DNA of 64,000 nt. Origin: UBA4877 sp002399345 (GTDB lineage: Bacteria; Bacillota; Thermoanaerobacteria; Thermoanaerobacterales; UBA4877). Position numbers and translations under genes: made by a program. The DNA lies in the NCBI GenBank assembly GCA_036752905.1, contig DAIORT010000004.1, positions 1 to 64,000 on the forward strand, given 5' to 3'. Positions 1-8,081 of this stretch are shown here, in pieces; the stretch's first letter is position 1; each line of letters begins with the position of its first letter. The notes beneath the pieces were generated by a model. The model was not told the DNA's origin and did no database searches. It saw only the letters and a list, made by a program, of their open reading frames with translations.

Positions 1-1
1 G

Positions 2-697
2 GTCTGCGTTACAAGGGTACCCAGCTATGTAGAAAGAGAAGCCGTGGCAGAGAGTACTGTAGCCCTTCTCATGGATGTTATAAGAAAGATAAGATCTGCA
101 TCAATAAAAGTTAAAGAGGGAGAATGGACAGAAAGAGCCAAATTTGTAGGTTATGAGGTAAAAGGCAAGACTGTTGGAATAATTGGCTTTGGAAATATTG
201 GCAGCAGGGTCGGACAAATAATAAAGAATGGATTCAATGCAAGACTTATAGCATATGATTTAAACCGGTCCCCTGAGGATATTAAAAAAGGCGGAGCAGA
301 ACCTGTATCTCTAGAAAAGCTACTCAAAACGGCGGATATTATTTCTTTGAATGCATCTGTAACTGCACAAAGTTACCATATGCTGACGGATAAAGAATTT
401 TCTCTAATGAAAAAGGGAGTAATTCTTATTGATACAGCAAGAGGAGAGCTTATCAATCCCGACTCTTTGATAAAAGCCCTAGATGATGAAATAATAGGAG
501 AACTTGCTATGGATGCAGTGGAAGGTGAACCCATTGATAAAGATCATCCACTGTTATCATATGATAATGTATTGATCACTCCCCATATAGGCGCATATAC
601 ATATGAGAGCTTATATGGTATGGGCGAAAAGATAGTTAAAGATGCAGAAAAGATAATTAGGGGAGAGATACCAGACGAGGTTGTAAACGCAAGATAA
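2..697 (+). CDS. D-isomer-specific 2-hydroxyacid dehydrogenase (5' end outside window)
   Basis: NAD(H)-dependent reductase of 2-keto acids; the family covers phosphoglycerate, lactate and glyoxylate/hydroxypyruvate enzymes, and the substrate cannot be read here. The frame is already open at base 2 (residues VTRVPSYVEREAVAE precede any start), so the window edge removes the N-terminal half of the substrate domain; the GTG at 44 is an internal codon. The Rossmann motif GFGNIG lies near base 185. The catalytic Arg (DTARGE), Glu (EGEP) and His (TPHIGA) follow in family order, with the usual short tail after the His. Nothing downstream suggests a shared pathway: the next gene is a flagellar remnant about 270 bp away. 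Family call is firm, function open. Confidence 0.9.
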   Translation, partial: VCVTRVPSYVEREAVAESTVALLMDVIRKIRSASIKVKEGEWTERAKFVGYEVKGKTVGIIGFGNIGSRVGQIIKNGFNARLIAYDLNRSPEDIKKGGAEPVSLEKLLKTADIISLNASVTAQSYHMLTDKEFSLMKKGVILIDTARGELINPDSLIKALDDEIIGELAMDAVEGEPIDKDHPLLSYDNVLITPHIGAYTYESLYGMGEKIVKDAEKIIRGEIPDEVVNAR

Positions 698-743
698 TTA
701 TAAGAAAAAAATCAATAATAGTTTGGCTGACTATTAAAATTAC

Positions 744-817
744 GCATGATACTCTTTCTTGGCAGTACTTGGGCTAGCATTATACCAAATATTGCTGGGG
801 AAGAGTATTTTTTATGC
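744..817. repeat. Imperfect inverted repeat in intergenic region
   Basis: ATACTCTT at 749-756 pairs exactly with AAGAGTAT at 801-808, and GCAT at 744-747 with ATGC at 814-817, leaving a loop of about 44 bases. It follows the dehydrogenase gene. There is a run of T inside the right arm but no clean U-tract after the stem, so it is not a standard terminator. It could be a weak transcription stop or the relic of a small element. The rest of 698-967 shows no convincing gene. Confidence 0.4.
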
Positions 818-908
818 CAAGTAATCTAAAGTGGATATCAAGAAACTGCATTAATGAAAGTTACAAGTCCAATTGAGTTAATACTATTTTACTTCAAAAT
901 ATAATAAC

Positions 909-938
909 TTGACACTATCCCGATATATAGGTTATATT
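909..938 (+). promoter_or_regulatory. Sigma-A type promoter before the yvyF remnant
   Basis: A perfect -35 TTGACA at 909-914 is followed after 18 bp by TATATT at 933-938. It lies about 30-40 bp before the yvyF-like remnant and could drive transcription into flgM, in addition to the sigma-D promoter at 1221. Inferred from sequence only. Confidence 0.55.
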
Positions 939-967
939 GCAAATATATAGCTATTTAGTACAATATC

Positions 968-1223
968 TTGAATTGTGGAAAATGTGTACGGAATATTTTC
1001 TGCGCAGAGTGTATTCGGCCACTCTTGCAAGCTGGAGTTAGCCGATAATAATTCCGGTATCCAGTTAAAATGTGAAAGATGTGGCAGGCCCATAAGCTCG
1101 GGACGATTTTGCAGCAGGTGTCTTAAGGTCATAAATGACCGGCTTAAGATAGAACCTGAAAATGAACAAAGAGTAAAAAAGAATGAAAAGTTCCATATAC
1201 AGGATAGAATAAAGAGACATTAA
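968..1223 (+). pseudogene. yvyF: Degenerate YvyF-like flagellar operon protein
   Basis: YvyF-family proteins (about 135-140 residues) have an N-terminal zinc-knuckle region, a helical middle and a C-terminal zinc ribbon, and are encoded just before flgM in Bacillus and many Clostridia. Here the C-terminal ribbon is clear in the frame ending at 1223 (LKCERCGRPISSGRFCSRC), preceded by LELADNNSG, which matches the family. The N-terminal knuckle seems to be in another frame from 968 (NCGKCVRNIF, then CAEC, then LLQAG, stop near 1046). The helical middle is missing and there is no ribosome binding site before the TTG at 968 or the GTG at 975. I read this as a gene with an internal deletion plus a frameshift. 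The alternative is a short functional 82-residue protein from GTG 975; the C-terminal ribbon itself is intact. Confidence 0.5.
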
Positions 1224-1246
1224 ATAAATAAAAAACCTGCCGATAT
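1221..1246 (+). promoter_or_regulatory. Sigma-D (sigma-28, flagellar) promoter of flgM
   Basis: TAAA at 1221-1224, a 14-bp spacer, then GCCGATAT at 1239-1246. The -10 is a perfect match to the Bacillus/Clostridium sigma-D consensus (TAAA, about 15 bp, GCCGATAT). It sits 38 bp before the flgM start codon. In known systems flgM is transcribed by the sigma factor its product inhibits, giving negative feedback; that regulation is inferred here. Confidence 0.8.
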
Positions 1247-1283
1247 ATATTTATGAAAGTTAAATTAAGGGATGGGGTATAGT

Positions 1284-1568
1284 ATGAAAATCAGCGATGT
1301 AAATTTAAAACAGGCCTTTACTGCGTATCATAACACAATCAAGGCCAGGCCAAAACCGGCCTATAGTCCGGATAAATTGGAGATAGGCAGCCTGTACAAA
1401 AAAGTGGAGGATGCTAAAAAAGTAAAGTTACCACCTGAACCTAAGATAGAGGAAATAAAGTCTTCTCTAAAAAATCATACCTATAATGTGCCCACGGACG
1501 ATGTGGCCCAGAAGATGTTAGATGACGTTTTCATTTCCATGGGTATTAAAAGGGATGATAACCGATGA
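1284..1568 (+). CDS. flgM: Anti-sigma-28 factor FlgM
   Basis: FlgM binds and inhibits the flagellar sigma factor SigD until the hook-basal body is complete. The 94-residue product has the short family length, a polar unstructured N-terminal half and the conserved C-terminal helices that contact the sigma factor (EEIKSSLKNHTYNVPTDDVA, then KMLDD). ATG 1284 is chosen over the in-frame ATG 1272 because a GGGATGGGG ribosome site lies 6-8 bases upstream of 1284 and the product then begins MKISDVN like its relatives. Its last four bases overlap the flgN start (ATGA), so the two are translationally coupled. It is preceded by a sigma-D promoter. Confidence 0.9.
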   Translation: MKISDVNLKQAFTAYHNTIKARPKPAYSPDKLEIGSLYKKVEDAKKVKLPPEPKIEEIKSSLKNHTYNVPTDDVAQKMLDDVFISMGIKRDDNR

Positions 1569-2032
1569 ATATCAAAGGGCTGCTTTCCATACTGGAAAAG
1601 GAATATGATGTATATCGGGATCTGAATGATTTGGCGCTTAAAAAAAAGGAGATTCTTATCCAAGGTAAGGTAGATGTATTAGATGAGATAGTCAGTGCGG
1701 AGCAGTCGTGTATATCTGCGGTCTCAAAGCTGGAAAATGAAAGAGAATGCTGGCTTGATGGTCATTCAATAAATAGTATGGAAGACATACAAAAATGCTT
1801 GATAAACACTGATGATAGAGAGAAACTATCGGTTTTTCAAGACAAATTCCGTAAGCTCCTTGAAAATGTAGAAGAGGCCAACGAACACAATCAGGTGTTG
1901 ATCGAGCAGGCTTTGCAGTATGTCGAGTTTTCCATGAATTTATTAGGTGATGCTTTGACTTTTGACGATACCACATATGAGAAAAAAGGAATAGAGAAAA
2001 ATTCATCGTCAATATTTGATAAGAAAATTTAG
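1565..2032 (+). CDS. flgN: Flagellar export chaperone FlgN
   Basis: FlgN (YvyG in Bacillus) is a cytoplasmic helical chaperone that delivers the hook-associated proteins FlgK and FlgL to the flagellar export apparatus. The 155-residue, all-helical, charged product with an early LEKEYDVYRDL segment and heptad-like leucines fits the family, whose sequence is otherwise poorly conserved. The call rests strongly on its position between flgM and flgK, an order kept in Bacillus and Clostridia. Its start overlaps the flgM stop. Confidence 0.8.
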   Translation: MNIKGLLSILEKEYDVYRDLNDLALKKKEILIQGKVDVLDEIVSAEQSCISAVSKLENERECWLDGHSINSMEDIQKCLINTDDREKLSVFQDKFRKLLENVEEANEHNQVLIEQALQYVEFSMNLLGDALTFDDTTYEKKGIEKNSSSIFDKKI

Positions 2033-2048
2033 CAATGAGGTGTTCATG

Positions 2049-3485
2049 ATGTCATCAACATTTTTTGGATTTGAGATAACCAAGACCGGTCTTTTTGCCG
2101 CTCAAAGAGCCCTGGATATAGTTTCGCACAATGTGGCCAATGCCAATACGCCGGGATATACTAGGCAAAGGGTTGATCTTGCTGCTCTGCCGCCTCTGCC
2201 GACAAGTGGCATGTATGGACAGGGAAGGGTTGGGTCTGGAGTTGACATAACTGGCGTAAATCAGATAAGGAATATCTTTTTGGATGCACAGTTTCGAGGC
2301 GAAAATGGTGTTTATGGTGAGTGGGATGCCAAGACACAGGTTTTAGACAGTATTGAGGCGATATTCAATGAACCCTCCGATTCAGGTATTGCAACCGTAC
2401 TAAAACAGTTTTTTGATTCTTGGGAGGAATTGTCTAAATCTCCGGAAAGCCTGTCTACCCGAGCTACGGTAAGAGAGAGAGGAGTAGCTGTGGCACAGAC
2501 TATAAGGACTACATATGACAAGCTTGTAGCTAAAAGAGAGGAAATAAATCAGGATGTAGTCACAAGGATAGATGAGGTAAACTCCTATGCTAAAAGGATT
2601 GCGGACTTAAATGATCAGATATATAAATTTGAATTAAATGGTGATAAGGCCAATGATTTAAGGGATGAAAGAAACATGCTTTTGGACAAGCTTTCCGAAT
2701 TGGCATACACAACAAGCTATGAGGACAGCAGGGGGAGACTCCGGGTTGACATAGCAGGCCAGGCCTTGGTCGACCATACCAATTTCTATGAGATAGAGGC
2801 CAAAGCTAACCCCGAGGACAGCATGGTTTCTCCCGTATGGAAGATAACCGGTAAGGCGGTGGATTTAAAATCGGGCAGGATCAAGGGCATGCTGGATGCC
2901 AGGGACGGCAGCGGCGACCCGGAATATAAGGGAGTCAAATTTTATATAGATGAATGGGATAATTTTGCGAAAACATTCGTAGATAAGATAAATGAGCAGC
3001 ATAGGGCCGGTTTTGGACTGGACGGTACTAAAGGTGTGGACTTTTTTAAAAGCACGTCCTCAGGTGTCTATTTAAATGCCGGTGATATGGATATTTCGGA
3101 CGATATAAAAGACGATCTTAACAAGATAGCGGCCTCTTCCACTAAAGACGGGCTGCCGGGTGATAATGCAAACATTCTTGCCATTATAGGGCTCAGGGGG
3201 GATACCTCTGTATTTGGCGAGGGTACGTTTGAGGACTTTACCAGGTCGCTAGTTTCCAACCTTGGTGTTGATGCACAGCAGGCTCAAAGGATGACAACCA
3301 ATCAGGGTGTACTCAAGATGTATATAGATAATAATAGACAATCCATATCAGGTGTATCAATGGACGAAGAGATGACGGATATGATAAAATATCAGCATTC
3401 TTATAATGCTGCAGCAAGAATGATAACGGCCATAGATGAGATGATAGACACCATAGTAAATAAAATGGGCGTAGTGGGGAGGTAG
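2049..3485 (+). CDS. flgK: Flagellar hook-associated protein 1 FlgK
   Basis: FlgK forms the first junction ring between hook and filament. Product of 478 residues. The N-terminal rod/hook signature (ALDIVSHNVANANTPGYTRQ) and the matching C-terminal coiled coil (MIKYQHSYNAAARMITAIDE) are both present, as needed to assemble with the hook. ATG 2049 is chosen because GAGGTG at 2037-2042 is six bases upstream; the longer frame from TTG 2016 would add residues unlike the family. It ends five bases before flgL, whose ribosome site lies in the flgK 3' end. One GGCCAGGCC palindrome lies at 2757. Confidence 0.95.
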   Translation: MSSTFFGFEITKTGLFAAQRALDIVSHNVANANTPGYTRQRVDLAALPPLPTSGMYGQGRVGSGVDITGVNQIRNIFLDAQFRGENGVYGEWDAKTQVLDSIEAIFNEPSDSGIATVLKQFFDSWEELSKSPESLSTRATVRERGVAVAQTIRTTYDKLVAKREEINQDVVTRIDEVNSYAKRIADLNDQIYKFELNGDKANDLRDERNMLLDKLSELAYTTSYEDSRGRLRVDIAGQALVDHTNFYEIEAKANPEDSMVSPVWKITGKAVDLKSGRIKGMLDARDGSGDPEYKGVKFYIDEWDNFAKTFVDKINEQHRAGFGLDGTKGVDFFKSTSSGVYLNAGDMDISDDIKDDLNKIAASSTKDGLPGDNANILAIIGLRGDTSVFGEGTFEDFTRSLVSNLGVDAQQAQRMTTNQGVLKMYIDNNRQSISGVSMDEEMTDMIKYQHSYNAAARMITAIDEMIDTIVNKMGVVGR

Positions 3486-3490
3486 AAAAA

Positions 3491-4408
3491 ATGCGTGTCA
3501 CTAATAACATGATGATAAATAATTTCCTGCTCAATTTCAGCAAAAATACTCAGCGGTTGGATAACCTGCAGCAGATACTCGCATCCGGCAAGCTCATTCG
3601 TTATCCTTCCGATGATCCAGTCGGTACCGTGACTGTCATGAAGCTTAATAAAGACGTGTCATCCATTGCCCAGTATAAGAAGAATGTGGACGACGCCGAT
3701 TCCTGGCTCAATCTAACCGATACGGCTATAAAAAATGTGAACGACGTGCTTGCCAGGGTAAGAGAACTTCTTGTAGAGGGATCAAACAGCCCGACGGAGA
3801 CCAAGGATATAGTCAGCGAGATAAATCAGCTAAAAAAGCAGCTTGTAAACGTAGGCAACACAAGGTATTCGGACAGATACATATTTGGAGGAACAAAAAC
3901 AACGACCGAGGCATATACGCTGGATGAGGGAAACGGCCCGAACGGCGGCGTGACCTATAACGGATCAAACTCAGAGTCAGATGGCCCCTGGGAGATCAAA
4001 TTTAACGTGGGGGCGGATGATCAGGTAACCATAAATGTTACGGGTGATAAGATATTCGGGGATACAAAAAGCGGAGACAATATCTTTAAGCTGTTTGACG
4101 ATATTGCGGCAAGCCTGGAAGATGGCAGCGTAGAGAAAGTCTCCTCATATATAGAAGATTTGGATAAGCATATAGACAATATTTTAGCGGTAAGGGCGGA
4201 TACTGGTGCACGGTCTAACCGGGTGGAGCTTACTAAAAACAGGCTTGCGGATGACAAGATCAACTTCACCAATCTGCTTGCCAATGCCGAGGATGCCGAT
4301 ATTGCGAAAACAATCATGGACATTTCGAATGCGGTGAATGTATACACCTCCTCACTTAATGTGGGAGCTAGGATCATTCAGCCATCACTTGTAGATTTTC
4401 TGCTATGA
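3491..4408 (+). CDS. flgL: Flagellar hook-associated protein 3 FlgL
   Basis: FlgL is the second junction protein, flagellin-like, to which the filament is attached. The 305-residue product has the flagellin-type N-terminal helix (MRVTNNMMINNFLLN, then RYPSDDPVGT) and C-terminal helix (RADTGARSNRVELTKNRL). A variable middle domain carries the YIFGGTKT motif typical of FlgL. Its ribosome site (GGGAGG) is within the end of flgK, so the two are coupled. A strong terminator follows and closes the flgM-flgL unit. Confidence 0.94.
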   Translation: MRVTNNMMINNFLLNFSKNTQRLDNLQQILASGKLIRYPSDDPVGTVTVMKLNKDVSSIAQYKKNVDDADSWLNLTDTAIKNVNDVLARVRELLVEGSNSPTETKDIVSEINQLKKQLVNVGNTRYSDRYIFGGTKTTTEAYTLDEGNGPNGGVTYNGSNSESDGPWEIKFNVGADDQVTINVTGDKIFGDTKSGDNIFKLFDDIAASLEDGSVEKVSSYIEDLDKHIDNILAVRADTGARSNRVELTKNRLADDKINFTNLLANAEDADIAKTIMDISNAVNVYTSSLNVGARIIQPSLVDFLL

Positions 4409-4413
4409 TTTTT

Positions 4414-4440
4414 AAAGGGCATTTAATATGCCTTTTTTTT
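4414..4440 (+). terminator. Rho-independent terminator after flgL
   Basis: AAAGGGCAT at 4414-4422 pairs with ATGCCTTTT at 4428-4436 (one G-U) around a five-base loop, followed by an uninterrupted T run to 4440. It separates flgL from fliW. Confidence 0.85.
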
Positions 4441-4503
4441 ATTCACTTTTTTAAATTGGAATGTTAAAATTATATAAAGGATTTTACAATGGGGGGGAAG
4501 CTT

Positions 4504-5631
4504 ATGCTTTTAGAGACAAGAAATTTTGGCTCTATTGAATACGACGATAATGAAGTAATATATTTTCAAAAAGATATACTCGGTTTTGAGGGATTGAAGA
4601 GATACATAATTGTCGGTAAGGAAGACAATGAACCCTTTATGTGGCTGCAGTCCGTTGATGAGCCCGGCCTGGCCTTTGTCATAATAGAAGGAGCCGATGT
4701 TATCCCGTATTACCGGCCGGAGATTCCTGCAGACGAACTCAAATGGCTGGATGCAAAGGAATCAACGTCGTTACTTATCTATAACATCGTCGTTATACCG
4801 GATAATATTGAGGAAATCTCGTGCAATCTTAAAGCGCCTGTAGTGATAAACAGCGATAATTGTAAGGCTGCCCAGGTTGTATTGGATGATACTGACGACT
4901 ATGAAATCAAGCATCACCTCAAAAAAGATCTGGAGAATTACAGCATTGAAAGGGAACGCTATAAGGAATGCGAAGGTTTTGTACGCCGTATATATCAATT
5001 CACCGGCGGATTGAAACCGATGGAAAGCACTATGTTAAAGCAGAAATATAAGGGACCTTATGCTGTTTCTCTGCTGATAGTTGATATGATAAATGGATTT
5101 TGCAGGTCGGGGGCATTATCCAGCCCTAGGATTCGTAATTTGGAAATGCCCATATTTGATCTTACCAAAAATATATTGTCTGAAGGAGCCAAAAATATAG
5201 CTTTTTTAAATGATTGCCATACCAAAAACTCAGCAGAGTTTGATGACTTTCCACCTCATGCCATAAAGGGAACTAAGGAGTGTGAAATAGTAGATAGCCT
5301 TAAGGTATTTACCCGCGGAGCAGCGATTTTTACAAAAAATTCACTCAATGCCTTTACTAATCCAGACTTTAATACATACGTCAAACAGCTTATAAAAAAT
5401 GGAACCCAGTGCTTTATAATTACAGGAAACTGTACGGACCTGTGTATTTATCAGACCGCCGTCACATTAAAGATGTTTTTGAACAGCAGCAATGCCAAGA
5501 TTGATATCATTATACCCTATAACTGCGTGGATACGTTTGACTCGTATGAGCATGCTGCCGATCTTATAAATCCCCTTTTTCTATATCACCTTAAAGCCAA
5601 CGGAATAAAGATAGTTAAGGAGATAATATAA
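4504..5631 (+). CDS. fliW: FliW flagellar assembly factor fused to nicotinamidase-like hydrolase
   Basis: Residues 1 to about 140 are a complete FliW, from MLLETRNFGSIEY to the family's usual end (VVLDDTDDYEIKHHL). FliW (about 150 residues elsewhere) binds flagellin and CsrA and sets flagellin translation. A linker of about 45 residues leads to a cysteine-hydrolase (isochorismatase/nicotinamidase) domain at about 185-375. It has catalytic Asp194 (IVDMING), Lys278 (FTKNSLNAF) and Cys314 (GNCTDLCI), plus metal-ligand candidates Asp237, His239 (NDCH) and His252 (PPHAIKGT). All residues for amidase activity are therefore present. Start ATG 4504 follows a G-rich ribosome site at 4491-4498; the ATG at 4489 overlaps that site. 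csrA starts one base after the stop. Substrate (nicotinamide) is inferred from motifs. Confidence 0.9.
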   Translation: MLLETRNFGSIEYDDNEVIYFQKDILGFEGLKRYIIVGKEDNEPFMWLQSVDEPGLAFVIIEGADVIPYYRPEIPADELKWLDAKESTSLLIYNIVVIPDNIEEISCNLKAPVVINSDNCKAAQVVLDDTDDYEIKHHLKKDLENYSIERERYKECEGFVRRIYQFTGGLKPMESTMLKQKYKGPYAVSLLIVDMINGFCRSGALSSPRIRNLEMPIFDLTKNILSEGAKNIAFLNDCHTKNSAEFDDFPPHAIKGTKECEIVDSLKVFTRGAAIFTKNSLNAFTNPDFNTYVKQLIKNGTQCFIITGNCTDLCIYQTAVTLKMFLNSSNAKIDIIIPYNCVDTFDSYEHAADLINPLFLYHLKANGIKIVKEII

Positions 5632-5632
5632 T

Positions 5633-5863
5633 ATGCTCGTACTTACAAGGAAAAAGGGCCAAAGCATCAAGATCGGGGATAATATTACAATAAGTGTGAT
5701 GGATGTGGATGATGATAAGGTGAGTATAGGGATTTCGGCTCCAAAAGATGTAGAAATAGTCCGCACAGAGCTTTTAGATGTAAAAAATGAGAATATAACA
5801 GCTGCTAATAATCCTAAAAACGGGTTCGATAATTTAAAAAGGTTTTTAGATAATCAACTTTGA
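5633..5863 (+). CDS. csrA: Carbon storage regulator CsrA
   Basis: CsrA is a small dimeric RNA-binding protein that represses translation of target mRNAs, notably flagellin in Bacillus, and is antagonised by FliW. The 76-residue product begins with the hallmark MLVLTRKKGQSIKIGD and continues IGISAPKDVEIVRTEL, which carries the RNA-contacting region. It starts one base after the fliW stop, so the antagonist pair is co-translated. The flagellin gene that often follows is not in this window. The C-terminal tail is longer and less conserved than the core, as usual. Confidence 0.96.
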   Translation: MLVLTRKKGQSIKIGDNITISVMDVDDDKVSIGISAPKDVEIVRTELLDVKNENITAANNPKNGFDNLKRFLDNQL

Positions 5864-5913
5864 TTGATATTTATATGGTTTATAGTTATTATATTAACAG
5901 GAGATGATATTAC

Positions 5914-6324
5914 TTGTTTGTAAATAATTGCAAAATAAGGACAAGATACGAAGAAACCGATCAAATGGGAGTTATTTATTACGGCAATTATTATAGATAT
6001 TTTGAGGTTGCGCGGACGGAATGGCTTCGCAAGCTCGGATTGTCATGCAGGGATATGGAGGATATGGGAATATACCTTCCTGTGGTAGAGTCCTACTGCA
6101 AATATATACATTCGGTAAACTACGATGATGTTATTACGATAAAAACCTGGGTCAGTAAATTTACCGGTGTGAGGATAAAGTTTGAGTATAACGTGCTCAG
6201 GGAAGGTGAGGACGATGTACTTGCCAAAGGTTTTACAACCATGGCCTTAACCAATGGTGAAAAAGCTATTAACCTCAAAAGACACAACCGGAAGGTATAT
6301 GATATCATAAAGAGCGGTATATGA
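5914..6324 (+). CDS. YbgC/FadM-type acyl-CoA thioesterase (hotdog fold)
   Basis: Predicted hydrolase of an acyl- or aryl-CoA thioester, cytoplasmic. The 136-residue product has the single-hotdog signature with catalytic Asp in ETDQMGVIYYGNYYRYFE, followed by AR-EWLRKLG. The start is a TTG at 5914 behind AGGAGATGA (5899-5907); no ATG is available upstream. It lies 50 bp after csrA and may be read through from it, but no function link to motility is evident. Specificity cannot be told from sequence. Confidence 0.85.
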   Translation: MFVNNCKIRTRYEETDQMGVIYYGNYYRYFEVARTEWLRKLGLSCRDMEDMGIYLPVVESYCKYIHSVNYDDVITIKTWVSKFTGVRIKFEYNVLREGEDDVLAKGFTTMALTNGEKAINLKRHNRKVYDIIKSGI

Positions 6325-6378
6325 TTTTATTATAAAATATGTACTTTTGTTAAATATAAACAAGGGAGGTATTTAATA

Positions 6379-7575
6379 ATGTCCATAAGAAAAGTAAAAG
6401 ACGGGATTTATTCTGTGGGTGTTAAAGATCCTAATCTGCGTAAATTTGACATAGTATATGATACACCATGGGGGACAACCTATAATTCATATCTTATAAT
6501 GGCTGAGAAGCCTGTGGTTGTAGGAACGGTCAAACAGGGTTTTCATGAGGAATATCTTAATAATATTAAAACCTTGATTGATCCGTCTAAGATTGAATAC
6601 ATTGTCTTGGACCATTCCGAACCTGACCATTCGTGGACTGTGGGAAAACTTCTGGATATAGCGCCTAATGCCAAGGTGGTGGCAACAAGGGCGGCACTTA
6701 ATAATCTTAAGGAAATTTTAAACAGAGATTTTCAGTCGATAACGGCTATGGACGGAAATGAACTTGATTTAGGCGACAGGAAACTCAGGTTTATATCTAC
6801 GCCTTTTGTGCATTGGCCGGATACAATGATGTCCTATGACGCACATGATAAGATTTTATTTACGTGTGATGCCTTTGGCAGTCATTACTGCCCGGAAGGT
6901 GATAGAATATTTAATGATGAGGTAGGCGATATTACAGATGCCATTTGGGTTTATTTTAATTCGATAATCAGTCCTTTTAAACCAAAGGTTATTGATGCCA
7001 TAAATAAAGTAAGGAAACTGGACCCGGATTTTGATATGATTTGTCCCGGACACGGTCCAATCCTGAGGGATAATCCTTCTGCGAACATAGCTTTGTATGA
7101 GAAATGGGCAAAAGAGCCAGAGTATGACAGCAGAAAGGTTTCGGTATATTATGCATCGGCATATGGCAATACTAAAAAAATAGCTGAGAGGATAGCCTGC
7201 GTTTTAAGAGAAAAGGGACTGAATGCATATACCATCGATGCAGCCGATGTTTCAAAAGAGGATATTGATACAAACCTGCAACAATCGGCCGGTATAGTGG
7301 TGGGTTCTCCGACTATTGCCGGCGATGTTGTAGAGCCTATATGGAATGTGCTTGTCAATATGAATCCTTTAAAGGCAAAGGGAAAGGTGGGGGCTGCTTT
7401 CGGATCCTACGGCTGGAGTGGAGAGGCGCTTAATATGATGGAGGATATGCTGAAATCTCGTAAAATGAATGTGGTACAGCCCGGTATAAGATTTAAATTC
7501 TCACCGACAGAGGAAGATATGAGTAAGGTAGATGAGTTTGCATCAAGGATTGCAGAAACAGTTTTAAATATATAA
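6379..7575 (+). CDS. fprA: Flavodiiron protein (FprA-type O2/NO reductase)
   Basis: Reduces O2 to water and/or NO to N2O, protecting strict anaerobes; electrons usually come from rubredoxin or F420H2. The 398-residue product has a metallo-beta-lactamase domain (about 1-245) with diiron ligands in HSEPDH, then His in VHWPDTM, Asp in TCDAFGSH and His in CPGHGPI. A flavodoxin domain (about 255-398) with the FMN loop YASAYGNTKKIA follows. All diiron ligands are present. It has a strong ribosome site (AGGGAGG) eight bases before ATG 6379. It is probably a single-gene unit; no rubredoxin gene is adjacent. Confidence 0.95.
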   Translation: MSIRKVKDGIYSVGVKDPNLRKFDIVYDTPWGTTYNSYLIMAEKPVVVGTVKQGFHEEYLNNIKTLIDPSKIEYIVLDHSEPDHSWTVGKLLDIAPNAKVVATRAALNNLKEILNRDFQSITAMDGNELDLGDRKLRFISTPFVHWPDTMMSYDAHDKILFTCDAFGSHYCPEGDRIFNDEVGDITDAIWVYFNSIISPFKPKVIDAINKVRKLDPDFDMICPGHGPILRDNPSANIALYEKWAKEPEYDSRKVSVYYASAYGNTKKIAERIACVLREKGLNAYTIDAADVSKEDIDTNLQQSAGIVVGSPTIAGDVVEPIWNVLVNMNPLKAKGKVGAAFGSYGWSGEALNMMEDMLKSRKMNVVQPGIRFKFSPTEEDMSKVDEFASRIAETVLNI

Positions 7576-7686
7576 CTCATTTGGATAGATGCGAATATAA
7601 TAAATTAGGGATAGATATGTACAACTGATGGTATGTGATTCACAGACAGGTGTTTCATCAAAAATGCTGATTTGGAGGCGGTAAAT

Positions 7687-8025
7687 TTGAATGATGTACC
7701 AGATGTTGTGATAAAGTCTTTGGAAGAGATAAAAAAAAGTGGAGGGTATAGGGCTGTGAAGTCAGGCGGCGCTTACTACCTTATTGCGGCTACAGGACAA
7801 AGGCCCACCGGTGGATATAGCATAAAGATATACAATGCACGAAGCTCCGAAGACGGCAGCACCGATGTTTTTACTTTGGAGCATTCTCCGCAGCCTGGAG
7901 ATATGGTAATACAGGCTATTACTTACCCATACGATATCAGGGTTATTAAACCGGCGGAAGACTTAAATAAGATAAGGTTTCTTGATAACAAGGGGAATGT
8001 GATTAAGATATTGGATTGTGATTAA
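7687..8025 (+). CDS. PrcB C-terminal-domain protein
   Basis: A 112-residue protein matching the PrcB C-terminal domain family, whose namesake is a subunit of a spirochaete protease complex. The features seen are a beta-rich core with YLIAATGQRPTGGYSIKI and a later QAITYPYDIRVI. No signal peptide is visible, unlike many relatives, so it may be cytoplasmic. TTG 7687 is chosen because GGAGGCGG at 7674-7681 sits five bases upstream; a TTG at 7672 overlaps that site. It stands alone, closed by a strong hairpin. Molecular role unknown. Confidence 0.7.
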   Translation: MNDVPDVVIKSLEEIKKSGGYRAVKSGGAYYLIAATGQRPTGGYSIKIYNARSSEDGSTDVFTLEHSPQPGDMVIQAITYPYDIRVIKPAEDLNKIRFLDNKGNVIKILDCD

Positions 8026-8054
8026 AGCCGGGCTTGGCCCGGCTATTATTTTAA
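8026..8054 (+). terminator. Terminator hairpin after the PrcB-like gene
   Basis: AGCCGGGC at 8026-8033 pairs perfectly with GCCCGGCT at 8037-8044 around a three-base loop, followed by ATTATTTT. It is very GC-rich with a modest T-tract. Confidence 0.75.
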
Positions 8055-8081
8055 GTATACGGTATTAGGGGATTATACAAA

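Noticed and set aside
1041..1048. GCCGATAA resembling a sigma-D -10 element
   Set aside because: No TAAA at the right distance upstream, and it lies inside the yvyF remnant; the complete sigma-D promoter is at 1221-1246.
2016..2048. Longer FlgK start at TTG 2016
   Set aside because: Adds residues unlike the family; the ribosome site GAGGTG points to ATG 2049.
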